Shown here: positions 17,252 through 26,240 of the stretch, one piece after another
Layout of the letters: every line of letters begins with the position of its first letter
Numbering within the stretch: the first letter of the stretch is position 1
DNA from: Flavipsychrobacter stenotrophus
GTDB taxonomy: Bacteria; Bacteroidota; Bacteroidia; Chitinophagales; Chitinophagaceae
Assembly (NCBI GenBank): GCA_945902755.1
Contig: CAMDNC010000007.1
Span: forward strand, 1-45,240
Length of the DNA: 45,240 bases
Reading direction: 5' to 3'
Made by a program: the position numbers and the translations under genes
The notes under the pieces: generated by a model
The model's input: the letters and a program-made list of their open reading frames with translations, nothing else
What the model was told of the DNA's origin: nothing
Database searches by the model: none

Positions 17252-18160
17252 ATGAGGTATCTGGTTTTTTTAACAACAATTTTGTTTTCTCTGTCAAGTA
17301 GGGCGCAGTACAGGATTTTTACAGGTAGAGTAATAGATGGTCAGCGTAAAGGCATACCATTTGCTGTAGTAGAGGTAAAGGACAAACACCAAGGCGTTTA
17401 TTGCGATGAAAATGGTTTTTTCTCTTTTAGTGGGGATGCCACCTTTTTAAACACTTTGGTGGTATCGTGCATGGGATACGAAAGAAAAGAAATCAATACA
17501 GACATTCTCCCACTCAGCGATTCGTTAATAATAGAATTAAAAACAAAAGTAGCCAACCTAAAAGAGGTGTCAATAACCAGCAAAAAAGGCATACCCAAAC
17601 AGGCAACACTAGGCAAAAACCGACGTCAACTGAGTTACACTGGCGATTGCTACCGATACTATGGTTCTGAAACGGCAATTCGCCTTATGGCAGATACTAC
17701 ACAGAGTGGAGGAACACTAAATGCAATTTATGTTTTCATTACTGACGAAGGGGACTTTAATACCCGTTTCAGAGTACACGTATATAGGTGGGACACACTA
17801 CCAAAAAACGAGATTACAGATTCAAACCTTATAGTACAAGCTACTGAAGGAAACACTTGGGTTAAAATTGATGTAAGCAAGAAAAAAATACCTGTAGGCA
17901 AAGGATTATTCGTATCGGTGGAGTGGATATCTGGTTTTGGCAATACAAGACAGTCACTTCAATCTGCCAAAAACCCAGAGGTTATCAACTATAATGGTCA
18001 AGTTCTAGGTCTAACTAGTGACTACGGCAAGCCATCACGTACTTATAGTCGAAGTCCATTCACCAAAAAGTGGATTTATTATGATGCTGCTGAAGCCCAG
18101 CGAAAGGGAGGATATTTTCTCAACCCCATGATTTATTGCACTTATACTTATATAGACTAA
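17252..18160 (+). CDS. Carboxypeptidase-regulatory-like (CarboxypepD_reg) domain secreted protein
   Basis: Signal peptide; YRIFTGRVIDGQRKGIPFAVVEVKDKHQGVYCDENGFFSF...LVVSCMGYERKEI. Confidence 0.75.
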   Translation: MRYLVFLTTILFSLSSRAQYRIFTGRVIDGQRKGIPFAVVEVKDKHQGVYCDENGFFSFSGDATFLNTLVVSCMGYERKEINTDILPLSDSLIIELKTKVANLKEVSITSKKGIPKQATLGKNRRQLSYTGDCYRYYGSETAIRLMADTTQSGGTLNAIYVFITDEGDFNTRFRVHVYRWDTLPKNEITDSNLIVQATEGNTWVKIDVSKKKIPVGKGLFVSVEWISGFGNTRQSLQSAKNPEVINYNGQVLGLTSDYGKPSRTYSRSPFTKKWIYYDAAEAQRKGGYFLNPMIYCTYTYID

Positions 18161-18336
18161 AGATATTGCTTACTAAAGCCTAATGATAATCATTGTTGGT
18201 TGCCACAATTATGCTTACATTGCCACTTGTACTGATTGCGGACACCATTTTGTTAAAAAACGCACAGTAATATATTTATGGTAATCCCTGCGGGAATACC
18301 AGTTTTATTTTTTAATCGAATTTTATAGTTTATTTT

Positions 18337-19725
18337 ATGTCACGTAATGTTACAATACAAGGAGCAGGTCTGGTAGGTGCTCTCCTTGCAATAATTCTGC
18401 GTAAGCGCGGTTATGAAGTATCTGTTTATGAGCGCCGTCAAGATATGCGTCTTGCGTCTGCTTATGCGGGCAAGTCTATTAATCTAGCAATGAGTGCTCG
18501 TGGTTGGAAGGCATTAGATCTTGCTGGTTTGCGGTCAGAAATTGCACCCATAGCCATTCCTATGTATGGTCGCTATCTACATCAGGCAGACGGACAAACA
18601 GCTTTTCAGCCCTACAGTAGAAACAATGAGGCTATATACTCTGTTAGCCGTGGTGATCTAAATAAAAAATTGATTTCTCTTGCCGAGTCATCTGGCGCAA
18701 ACATACATTTCAATCATCGCTGCACCCATGTAGATGTACCCACCAATACTATACATATGGTGCATGGCGACGAAGAAAAAACTGTTCAAGCAGATATACT
18801 ATTTGGTGCAGATGGTGCTTTTTCTGCACTACGAAATAGTTACACACATATGAATAGGGTAAATTGCGATCAGCATTATCTTGAATATGGATACAAAGAA
18901 CTAACTATTGTACCAGATGCATCAGGCAATTGGCAGATGGAAAAAGAAGCATTACATATTTGGCCAAGAGGCAAGTATATGATGATAGCACTCCCTAACA
19001 CAGATGGAACATTCACTTGCACTTTGTTTATGCCGTATGAGGGAGACGTGGCGTTCGGCAAACTTAACACAGAGCAAGATGTCCATCAACTTTTCGATAC
19101 ACAGTTTGCTGATGCAAAAGCTATGATGCCAGGGCTTATCGAAGATTTTTTTACAAATCCCACATCTTCATTGGTTACCACCCACATTTTCCCGTGGCAT
19201 TATCAAGATAAGAGTGCGATTATAGGAGATGCAGCACACGCCATCGTACCATTTTATGGACAGGGCATGAATGCTGGTTTTGAAGATTGCACAGTGCTGG
19301 CAGGGTTGCTTGACGAAGCAGCACAAAAGGGTGCAATAGACTGGGCAACTATTTTGCCTGAGTACCAGCGCCTACGTAAACCCAATGGCGACGCAGTTGG
19401 AGCATTAGCATTGGCTAACTTTATAGAAATGAGGGATAAAGTAGCTGACCCTCGTTTTTTGGAACGCAAAAAAATAGAAAAAGAACTTGGTACTCGCTAT
19501 CCAGAAAGATTCATTTCGGTATACGAAATGGTCTCTTTTAGCCACATACCATACAACACAGCTATTCAGTGTATACAAGCACAGGATAGCCTTTTGGAGC
19601 AAATAATGAGCGAAGGTGATTTTTTTGCTAATGTTGAAAAAAGTAGCTTTTGCGATACGCTGAGTACTTGGCTCACAGCATATCACGAAGCAATACAACA
19701 ATTGGATTTTGGGAATGAAGCTTGA
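18337..19725 (+). CDS. kmo: Kynurenine 3-monooxygenase (FAD-dependent)
   Basis: VTIQGAGLVGALLAIILRKRGYEVSVYERR, GKSINLAMSARGWKALDLAGL, IIGDAAHAIVPFYGQGMNAGFEDC. Confidence 0.92.
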   Translation: MSRNVTIQGAGLVGALLAIILRKRGYEVSVYERRQDMRLASAYAGKSINLAMSARGWKALDLAGLRSEIAPIAIPMYGRYLHQADGQTAFQPYSRNNEAIYSVSRGDLNKKLISLAESSGANIHFNHRCTHVDVPTNTIHMVHGDEEKTVQADILFGADGAFSALRNSYTHMNRVNCDQHYLEYGYKELTIVPDASGNWQMEKEALHIWPRGKYMMIALPNTDGTFTCTLFMPYEGDVAFGKLNTEQDVHQLFDTQFADAKAMMPGLIEDFFTNPTSSLVTTHIFPWHYQDKSAIIGDAAHAIVPFYGQGMNAGFEDCTVLAGLLDEAAQKGAIDWATILPEYQRLRKPNGDAVGALALANFIEMRDKVADPRFLERKKIEKELGTRYPERFISVYEMVSFSHIPYNTAIQCIQAQDSLLEQIMSEGDFFANVEKSSFCDTLSTWLTAYHEAIQQLDFGNEA

Positions 19726-21427
19726 TAAGAGATGGACAGTTAAGGTCGCAGATGAAGCAGTAGTCGACAAGCTATATAATGAGTTGCAGGTGCAACCGGC
19801 TATATGCAGGTTGTTGGCGGTGCGCGGGATAAAAGACTATGAGAGCGCCAGGCTATTTTTTCGTCCTGAGCTCGCCCACCTACACGACCCATTCTTAATG
19901 AAAGGAATGAAAAAGGCTGTAGAGCGCATTACAGAGGCTATAGAATGGCACGAGCGGATATTGGTATATGGTGATTACGACGTTGATGGCACTACTGCGG
20001 TATCGCTTGTCTACAGCTTCCTTCGAAAAAATTACAATGGTGAATTAGCCTATTATATTCCGCATCGCTATCGCGAGGGATATGGTATATCCAGACAAGG
20101 TATCGACTATGCACATGCCAACGGATATACGTTGATGATAACATTGGATTGTGGAATAAAATCAATGGAGATGATTACTTATGCTCAGTCGTTGGGCATA
20201 GAGGTTATAGTATGCGATCACCACTTACCCGATGCACATTTGCCACCTGCATTTGCTATCCTCAACCCTAAACAGAAAGACTGCCCCTATCCTTTCAAAG
20301 AATTGAGTGGATGTGGCATTGGGTTTAAGCTAGTAACAGCACTTGCCATACATTGGAAGCTGCCACTTGAAAACGTCTATACATATCTCGATCTTGTTGC
20401 TACCAGTATCGCCGCAGACATTGTGCCTATAGATGGAGAAAATAGAATACTGGCGCATTATGGTGTAAAACAAATCAATGAATGTCCATGTTTGGCTATT
20501 GCTACACTCAAGGAGTTGGGCGGAGTACAACGATCTTTGTGTATATCAGATTTGGTTTTTGTAATTGGACCTAGAGTTAACGCGGCTGGTCGCATGGACG
20601 ATGCAAGAAAAGCTGTCGAATTTTTTATTGAGTGTGACCCAGATAAAGTTCCTGGCCTTGCAGCTGCACTTCACTCTGACAATGATGATCGAAAAGAAGT
20701 AGATAAAAGCATAACCGAAGAAGCGCTGGCAATATTGAATGATGACAAAAACGCCAGGCTGAAAAAATCCACAGTGCTATTCAGATCCCATTGGCACAAA
20801 GGAGTAGTGGGCATTGTAGCATCTCGCCTTATAGACCATTATTACCGACCTACTATTGTACTTACATCTGCAAACGGCAAAGCTACTGGTTCAGCTAGGT
20901 CGGTATCAGGGTTCAATATTTATGAGGCCATACATGAGTGCAGAGATATTTTGGAAAATTATGGAGGCCATTTCTTTGCCGCAGGTATGACGCTCGATGA
21001 AACTAAAGTTGATGAGTTTATTGAAAGGTTTGAACAAGCTGTGTCAACAAAAATTACTGCGGAGCAACAAATTCCCGAAATAGAAATCGACGCAGAGATA
21101 CCCTTGACGTTGGTTAAGCCAGCGTTCTTTAATCTTTTAAGGCAATTTGAACCATTTGGGCCAGCAAATATGAAACCTGTGTTTCTTACCAAGGGTCTTT
21201 ACGATTATCAGGGTTCTTCTATCGTAGTAAAAGACCAGCACTTAAGAATTGTAGCGCACCAGCGCAACGGTGCTATTATTGAAGGTATCGGTTTTGGTTT
21301 AGGAGATAAGTATGAACTAGTAAGAAACGGACCGTTTGACATGGTTTATAACATAGAAGAAAACGAACACAACGGTAATACCCGTCTTCAAGTAAGAGTA
21401 GTAGACATTAAAAAGTCGGTTAGCTAA
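19715..21427 (+). CDS. recJ: Single-stranded-DNA-specific exonuclease RecJ
   Basis: ILVYGDYDVDGTTAVSLVYSFL, VIVCDHHLPDAHLPPAFAILNPKQKDCPYPFKELSGCGIGFKL, GPRVNAAGRMDDA, GGHFFAAGMTL. ATG at 19715; overlaps the kmo stop. Confidence 0.96.
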   Translation: MKLDKRWTVKVADEAVVDKLYNELQVQPAICRLLAVRGIKDYESARLFFRPELAHLHDPFLMKGMKKAVERITEAIEWHERILVYGDYDVDGTTAVSLVYSFLRKNYNGELAYYIPHRYREGYGISRQGIDYAHANGYTLMITLDCGIKSMEMITYAQSLGIEVIVCDHHLPDAHLPPAFAILNPKQKDCPYPFKELSGCGIGFKLVTALAIHWKLPLENVYTYLDLVATSIAADIVPIDGENRILAHYGVKQINECPCLAIATLKELGGVQRSLCISDLVFVIGPRVNAAGRMDDARKAVEFFIECDPDKVPGLAAALHSDNDDRKEVDKSITEEALAILNDDKNARLKKSTVLFRSHWHKGVVGIVASRLIDHYYRPTIVLTSANGKATGSARSVSGFNIYEAIHECRDILENYGGHFFAAGMTLDETKVDEFIERFEQAVSTKITAEQQIPEIEIDAEIPLTLVKPAFFNLLRQFEPFGPANMKPVFLTKGLYDYQGSSIVVKDQHLRIVAHQRNGAIIEGIGFGLGDKYELVRNGPFDMVYNIEENEHNGNTRLQVRVVDIKKSVS

Positions 21428-21441
21428 TTCAGCTAACCGAC
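21415..21441. terminator. Bidirectional hairpin terminator between convergent recJ and manC
   Basis: GTCGGTTAGCT-aattc-AGCTAACCGAC, perfect 11-bp stem; T5 on the minus strand. The recJ stop lies inside the stem-loop. Confidence 0.75.
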
Positions 21442-21471
21442 GGTTATTTAAAAGGAATGTATAGTCGATTT

Positions 21472-22557
21472 CTAGAGATACTTATCTCCCATATTCCGTT
21501 TCACTTCTGCCACATACTCCTTTATTTGCTGTTCTCTGTTACGCTCACATATCAATAGTACATCAGGAGTGTCAATAACTATAAATTTTTCTAACCCCTG
21601 TAGCACTACTAGTTTATCATTAGGGGCCTTTACCATACATTCGGTGGCGTCTATTACCATCACATTTTTTCCAAGCACTGCGTTGCCCAAGTAGTCTTTT
21701 TCACAATTGTCATATGCTGACTCCCATGTACCAAGGTCGCACCAACCGAAGTAAGCAGGGATTACATAAACGTTTCGAGCCTTTTCCATTATTCCATAGT
21801 CAATAGATATGTTGGTACAGTGCGGATATAGGCGCACAATGGCATCGTGCTCAGCAGGAGTATTGTACTGCTCTGTGGCCTGCAGAAACACTTCGTGCAT
21901 CTCAGGCAGGTAGTTTTTAAGAGCCTCCATTATGGTTTGCACGTTCCATACAAATATTCCCGAGTTCCAAAGAAAATCACCACTTTTAAGGAATGTTCTT
22001 GCCAATTCCAAAGGAGGTTTTTCGGTAAAGGTTTTCACCCGATAGATCTTGTCTATTTCCTGCTCTACGTCATACTGTATGTATCCGTATCCAGTATCAG
22101 GGCGCGTTGGTTTGATACCAAGCGTTAGTAATGATTTGTGTTTAGATACAAATTCCAGAGCCTCATGGGCACTGCGCTCAAAGGCGTGTTCGTCCATAAT
22201 AAGGTGGTCTGCGGGCGACATGATAATGTTCGCATCTGGATTTAGAGCCATTATTTTATGTGCAAAATAGGCCGCGCAAGGAGCTGTATTCTTTCTGGAT
22301 GGTTCACTTATTATGTTGGCATCATTTATTTCGGGAATTTGCTCTCGGAGTGTATCCATATACTGCTCATTAGTAATGAAGTAGATGTTTTCCTTTGGGC
22401 ATATATGTTTAAATCGGTTGTACGTCCATTGTATTAGGGACTTGCCGGTACCTAAAAGGTCCAAGAATTGTTTAGGAAGGTTCGTACGACTCTCAGGCCA
22501 AAATCTGCTGCCTATACCTCCGGCCATTATGGCTACGTAATTGTTTTGAATGTTCAT
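21472..22557 (-). CDS. manC: Mannose-1-phosphate guanylyltransferase
   Basis: YVAIMAGGIGSRFWPESRTNLPKQFLDLLGTGKSLIQWTYNRF, SPADHLIMDE, TFTEKPPLELARTFLKSGDFLWNSGIFVW. Confidence 0.93.
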   Translation of the reverse strand: MNIQNNYVAIMAGGIGSRFWPESRTNLPKQFLDLLGTGKSLIQWTYNRFKHICPKENIYFITNEQYMDTLREQIPEINDANIISEPSRKNTAPCAAYFAHKIMALNPDANIIMSPADHLIMDEHAFERSAHEALEFVSKHKSLLTLGIKPTRPDTGYGYIQYDVEQEIDKIYRVKTFTEKPPLELARTFLKSGDFLWNSGIFVWNVQTIMEALKNYLPEMHEVFLQATEQYNTPAEHDAIVRLYPHCTNISIDYGIMEKARNVYVIPAYFGWCDLGTWESAYDNCEKDYLGNAVLGKNVMVIDATECMVKAPNDKLVVLQGLEKFIVIDTPDVLLICERNREQQIKEYVAEVKRNMGDKYL

Positions 22558-22697
22558 TGCTGTTTTTCAATCAGTGTGTGGTAGACCTGCTTTATATGCT
22601 GCAGTAAATACCCTTTACCAATAACTTTTAACGGGTTTGTTTACAGATAAAATGAAATATAAAATTAGCACTTTTTCGGCTTATATACCATTTATGC

Positions 22698-22722
22698 AAA
22701 CGGCGACCATTGGTCGCCGTTT
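22698..22722 (-). terminator. Perfect hairpin downstream of nfu (no strong T tract)
   Basis: AAACGGCGACC-att-GGTCGCCGTTT. Confidence 0.5.
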
Positions 22723-22743
22723 AAAATGCTATAAGAAGATGTA

Positions 22744-23334
22744 TTATTCTGCTTCTGCAACTACTTCTTTTACTTCTGGTATCATGCGCTTCATCATGCC
22801 TTCAATTCCTGTTTTTAAAGTTATCATCGACGATGGACAACCAGAACAAGAACCTTGCAACATCAACTTTACAGTACCATTGTCAAAACCTTTGAAGCTA
22901 ATAGCGCCACCATCCATTTCTACGGCTGGTTTCACATAGTTTTCCAATAATTCTTTAATGCGCACCACAACATCAGTATCATCAGCACTTGCTATATTAC
23001 TTTCTTTAGGCGCTACAATTTGGTCTTCGTTTATTACAGCTTTGCCTTCTTCCAAATATTCTTTCAAAAACTGTCTAACAGACGGGATTACATCATCCCA
23101 GTTAGTTTCAGCTGTTTTAGAGAGCGTCACAAAATTGCTGGCAATAAATACGCTTCTTATAAAAGGAAATGCAAATAGTTCTTTTGCCAAAGGAGAAGGA
23201 CCAGCTGCAGACTCATCAGGAAAATCTATGCTTTTTCCTGGGTAAAGAAGTTTGTTAGCTACAAACTTCATAGTTTCAGGGTTGGGCGTCATCTCAGTAT
23301 ATATGCTCACTATTGTGTTTCCTGTTTTTAGCAT
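22744..23334 (-). CDS. nfu: NifU-like Fe-S cluster scaffold protein
   Basis: MTPNPETMKFVANKLLYPG (Nfu N domain); VKPAVEMDGGAISFKGFDNGTVKLMLQGSCSGCPSSMITLKTGIEGMMKRMIPEV (CxxC). ATG at 23334 preferred because a -7 element overlaps the GTG at 23352. Confidence 0.93.
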   Translation of the reverse strand: MLKTGNTIVSIYTEMTPNPETMKFVANKLLYPGKSIDFPDESAAGPSPLAKELFAFPFIRSVFIASNFVTLSKTAETNWDDVIPSVRQFLKEYLEEGKAVINEDQIVAPKESNIASADDTDVVVRIKELLENYVKPAVEMDGGAISFKGFDNGTVKLMLQGSCSGCPSSMITLKTGIEGMMKRMIPEVKEVVAEAE

Positions 23335-23351
23335 GATTGTGTTATTTGCCA

Positions 23352-23359
23352 CAAAAATA
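23352..23359 (-). promoter_or_regulatory. -7 element (TATTTTTG) of the nfu promoter
   Basis: Minus strand TATTTTTG 18 nt upstream of the ATG at 23334. Confidence 0.45.
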
Positions 23360-23388
23360 CTGAAATAATACCGTACCCAGAATTGTAA

Positions 23389-23418
23389 ATACTGATACTA
23401 ATAGTGAGGATACTGATA
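23389..23418. repeat. Two direct repeats ATACTGATA with 21-bp period
   Basis: ATACTGATA at 23389-23397 and 23410-23418, upstream of the nfu -7 element. Confidence 0.8.
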
Positions 23419-23434
23419 ATAAGTATTAGCCCAA

Positions 23435-23467
23435 ATAAAAGCACCCACTGTGTTTGTTCAGTGGGTG
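23435..23467 (-). terminator. Rho-independent terminator of the kinase-RapZ fusion gene
   Basis: Minus strand CACCCACTG-aacaaaca-CAGTGGGTG followed by CTTTTATT. Confidence 0.75.
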
Positions 23468-23491
23468 ATGCTTAAAAAAACATGGAAACAT

Positions 23492-24973
23492 TTAATCGGT
23501 AGTATCGTCGCTGAAGACCCATTTTTTTTCGTTTAAGTGGGAAACAGTAACATTAATGTTGTACCGGGTTTTGAGGTGTGTGGCCAGCTGATTGGCAGCG
23601 TATACAGACCTATGTTGACCACCTGTGCAACCAAAGGAAACGCTGAGCTGCTCAAAACCTCTCGCAATATAGTCTTCGACATTAATTGCTACCAAAGCGT
23701 AAACATGATTCATGAAGTCGGGCATTTTGGTTTCTCGCTCCAAGAATTGACGTACTAATTCTTCGTTGCCAGTAAGATGTTTGTATGCCGCATATCTTCC
23801 CGGGTTCAGTATTCCACGACAGTCAAAAACGAATCCTCCACCATGAGGGCTTGCTGTTTTAGGAACACCCCCCTTGTATGAAAAGCTGCATATATGCACT
23901 TCTAGTCTAGGTTCTTTTTCTGCACCCACTGTTGCATACTTGTCTTGCATCTCTTTCGACGATACTTTTTCTAGTAGCGAACGCAATTCCGGGTAGGCCG
24001 GTGTCTGAGGATGGTTAGACAAAAAAGAGTCAAGATTTTTTAAGGCTGGGCCAATGCTAGTCAAAAAGTGAGCTTTGTGTTGCAGTAATCCCCTGAATCC
24101 ATAAGACCCCAGCACTTGCAATAAGCGAACTAATACAAACTGTACATAACCCCGTCTGAAGTGAATTTCATCCATTCTAGGCACGTGAAGGTCGGCAAGA
24201 CTGCTGATGTAGCCATTGAGCAAGTCTTCTTTCCAAGCTTCTGGTAGCTGGGCTTTAGCTTGCCAGAGCAGAGATGCCAAATCATATTGCGGAGGCCCTT
24301 GCATACAACCCTGATAGTCGATGAAGTAAATTTTGCCATCATACACCATTATATTTCTACTTTGAAAATCGCGAAACATAAGAGTTTGTGGTTGCACTCT
24401 ACCCAAGTCTTTGCTGAGCAATTCCATTTCGCTTATCAGCAACGATCGGTCATAGGGTATGTTTTGTAAGTCAGCAAAATAGTACTTGAAGTACAAAAGA
24501 TCAGACATGATTGCCTTTTCATCAAACTGTTTTGAAGCAAAACATTGTTTGTAGTCAGCTTCTCTGCCGGCTACCCATTGTAGTTTGGCTAGTTGTGTTA
24601 GCGATTTGTGGTAAAGTTTACGATTGGCTTCTGTAAAACCATCTTTTGTAATCAAGTCGAACAGAGAAGTATTGCCAAGGTCCTGCTGCAGGTAAGCTCT
24701 TCGGTCTTTGTTTATGGCAAAGATCTCCGGCACGTTTACCTGATGTTTGCGCAGCAGTTCAGTGAAATAAAAAAAAGTGTTGTTTTCAGCTATATTGGTG
24801 TTGTAGGTACCTATAGCTGTCACCTTTCCAGCGGTTAGACGATAATATCTTCTGTCTGAACCAGATACGGCAAGTGCTTCTATTGATTCAGGCGCTGTCT
24901 CAAAATGTTCCTCAAAAAGCTTTTCAAGAATAACAGTAACCTGTACGGTGGTTTTATTAGGAGTCATGTTCAT
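23492..24973 (-). CDS. AmgK-like aminoglycoside/sugar phosphotransferase fused to RapZ C-terminal domain
   Basis: N-terminal APH/AmgK-like fold (LMFRDFQSRNIMVYDGKIYFIDYQGCMQGPPQYDLASLLWQAK); C-terminal RapZ_C (HICSFSYKGGVPK...FVFDCRGILNPGRYAAYKHLTGNEELVRQFLE...LSVSFGCTGGQHRSVYAANQLATHL). No Walker A motif seen. Confidence 0.88.
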   Translation of the reverse strand: MNMTPNKTTVQVTVILEKLFEEHFETAPESIEALAVSGSDRRYYRLTAGKVTAIGTYNTNIAENNTFFYFTELLRKHQVNVPEIFAINKDRRAYLQQDLGNTSLFDLITKDGFTEANRKLYHKSLTQLAKLQWVAGREADYKQCFASKQFDEKAIMSDLLYFKYYFADLQNIPYDRSLLISEMELLSKDLGRVQPQTLMFRDFQSRNIMVYDGKIYFIDYQGCMQGPPQYDLASLLWQAKAQLPEAWKEDLLNGYISSLADLHVPRMDEIHFRRGYVQFVLVRLLQVLGSYGFRGLLQHKAHFLTSIGPALKNLDSFLSNHPQTPAYPELRSLLEKVSSKEMQDKYATVGAEKEPRLEVHICSFSYKGGVPKTASPHGGGFVFDCRGILNPGRYAAYKHLTGNEELVRQFLERETKMPDFMNHVYALVAINVEDYIARGFEQLSVSFGCTGGQHRSVYAANQLATHLKTRYNINVTVSHLNEKKWVFSDDTTD

Positions 24974-25463
24974 TTTTAGGATAATCAAATATTATTACTT
25001 TTCTTTTCGATACGGGGAAATCTTCCCATTTTTCAGCCTCGAACGAAGCGGCAACAACACCGCACGTAGGCATATTATTGGTAAAAAAGTTGGGAGAAAG
25101 CTGATTAACGAACTCAGTTATTCCCGGATTATGAGCTACAATTAATACTGATTTTATGCTGTTTTTCACACCATAAAGGACTTCTTCTAGCGCTGATGGT
25201 AAACAATGGTACAATTTGTCCTCCCAACGTATCAAAGCTACATCATAGCCCAATTGTTTGGCAATGTAAGTAGCGGTTTCTTTTGTTCTTACTGCCGTGC
25301 TTGCAATTATCAGCTGGGGTATAAGACCAGCTTTTTTAAGGCGTGCGCCCATCTCTGGCGCATCTTTCTTGCCTCGCTCATTTAGAGGTCGCTCAAAATC
25401 GCTTTGAGCAGGGTTAGCCCAGCTGGATTTTGCATGCCTTATCATTATCAATGTCCGGTTCAT
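24957..25463 (-). CDS. SixA-like histidine phosphatase
   Basis: TLIMIRHAKSSWANPAQSDFERPLNERGKKDAPEMGARL; VLIVAHNPGITEFVNQL. Overlaps the start of the downstream kinase-RapZ gene. Confidence 0.88.
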   Translation of the reverse strand: MNRTLIMIRHAKSSWANPAQSDFERPLNERGKKDAPEMGARLKKAGLIPQLIIASTAVRTKETATYIAKQLGYDVALIRWEDKLYHCLPSALEEVLYGVKNSIKSVLIVAHNPGITEFVNQLSPNFFTNNMPTCGVVAASFEAEKWEDFPVSKRKVIIFDYPKNEHDS

Positions 25464-25575
25464 ATTGCACTTTCACACTAGCGCACAGCAAAATGTAGAC
25501 TATAAAATTATGGCTAGCGGCTGTTATTTAATTTAAAAATGCAAATTACGCAAAAACCAGCTACAAGCGGATAGG

Positions 25576-25953
25576 CTAACTTTCTTCGCCATACAAGTCT
25601 CGTTCTAGTATTTCCATACTAATAATATCGATGGCTTCTATCATTTTAGGTGTTACGTTCAGTAGAGTATCTGTTTCACTTTCTTTTAACGATGCCAACA
25701 CTTTCCCTTTTACGCCAGTAAACACCAAAGATCTTCCCATTGAGTAACATTCTTCATGCATTTCTACCAAGCTTTGCTTTGCATTCTCTTCTATAGTTGT
25801 ACAATTATGAAAGTCAACAATAAAGTTCTGACTGCCGCTTTGTCTCATTTTCTCAAAAGTTGCGCGTAAATCCTCTGTCATATTTGCTGTTATCGTTTCT
25901 GTTTCGGGAGTAATAACCGAAAAGGTGTCTCTGGTATCAATTTTGAAGTCCAT
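25576..25953 (-). CDS. STAS-domain (anti-sigma factor antagonist-like) protein
   Basis: Size and pattern: FSVITPETETITANMTEDLRATFEKM...NFIVDFHNCTTIEENAKQSLVEMHEECYSMGRSLVFTGV. Confidence 0.6.
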   Translation of the reverse strand: MDFKIDTRDTFSVITPETETITANMTEDLRATFEKMRQSGSQNFIVDFHNCTTIEENAKQSLVEMHEECYSMGRSLVFTGVKGKVLASLKESETDTLLNVTPKMIEAIDIISMEILERDLYGEES

Positions 25954-26240
25954 TATGCTGCAGTTTTACTGTTGTTAAAGAATCTAATAGCAACAACCAA
26001 CCAAAAGACCACTTTGTATCGTAAGTGCTTCAAAGGAGAGGTTGTCACAGCGTAGGTGTTGATAAGGGATGTTCATCTTAAAAATAAACAATCCTGCATA
26101 TTTACCGCATTTTTTTTGCTAGTAGTGTGAAGGCAAAGTTAATATGCCAAAATACATACTATAAACGATGTGTCTATAACAATTGGCAATACTTCAGTTC
26201 TTATTTAATCACTAACTTTATTCAAAAATCAGGACTATTC

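Noticed and set aside
24181-24192. GGCACGTGAAGG as a third parS site
   Set aside because: Only the 8-bp core CACGTGAA matches; the outer arms do not.
26127-26240. N-terminal extension of ClpC from the GTG at 26127
   Set aside because: The conserved Clp N domain starts right after the ATG at 26241; the upstream 38 residues look non-coding and contain a promoter-like TAACTTTA.
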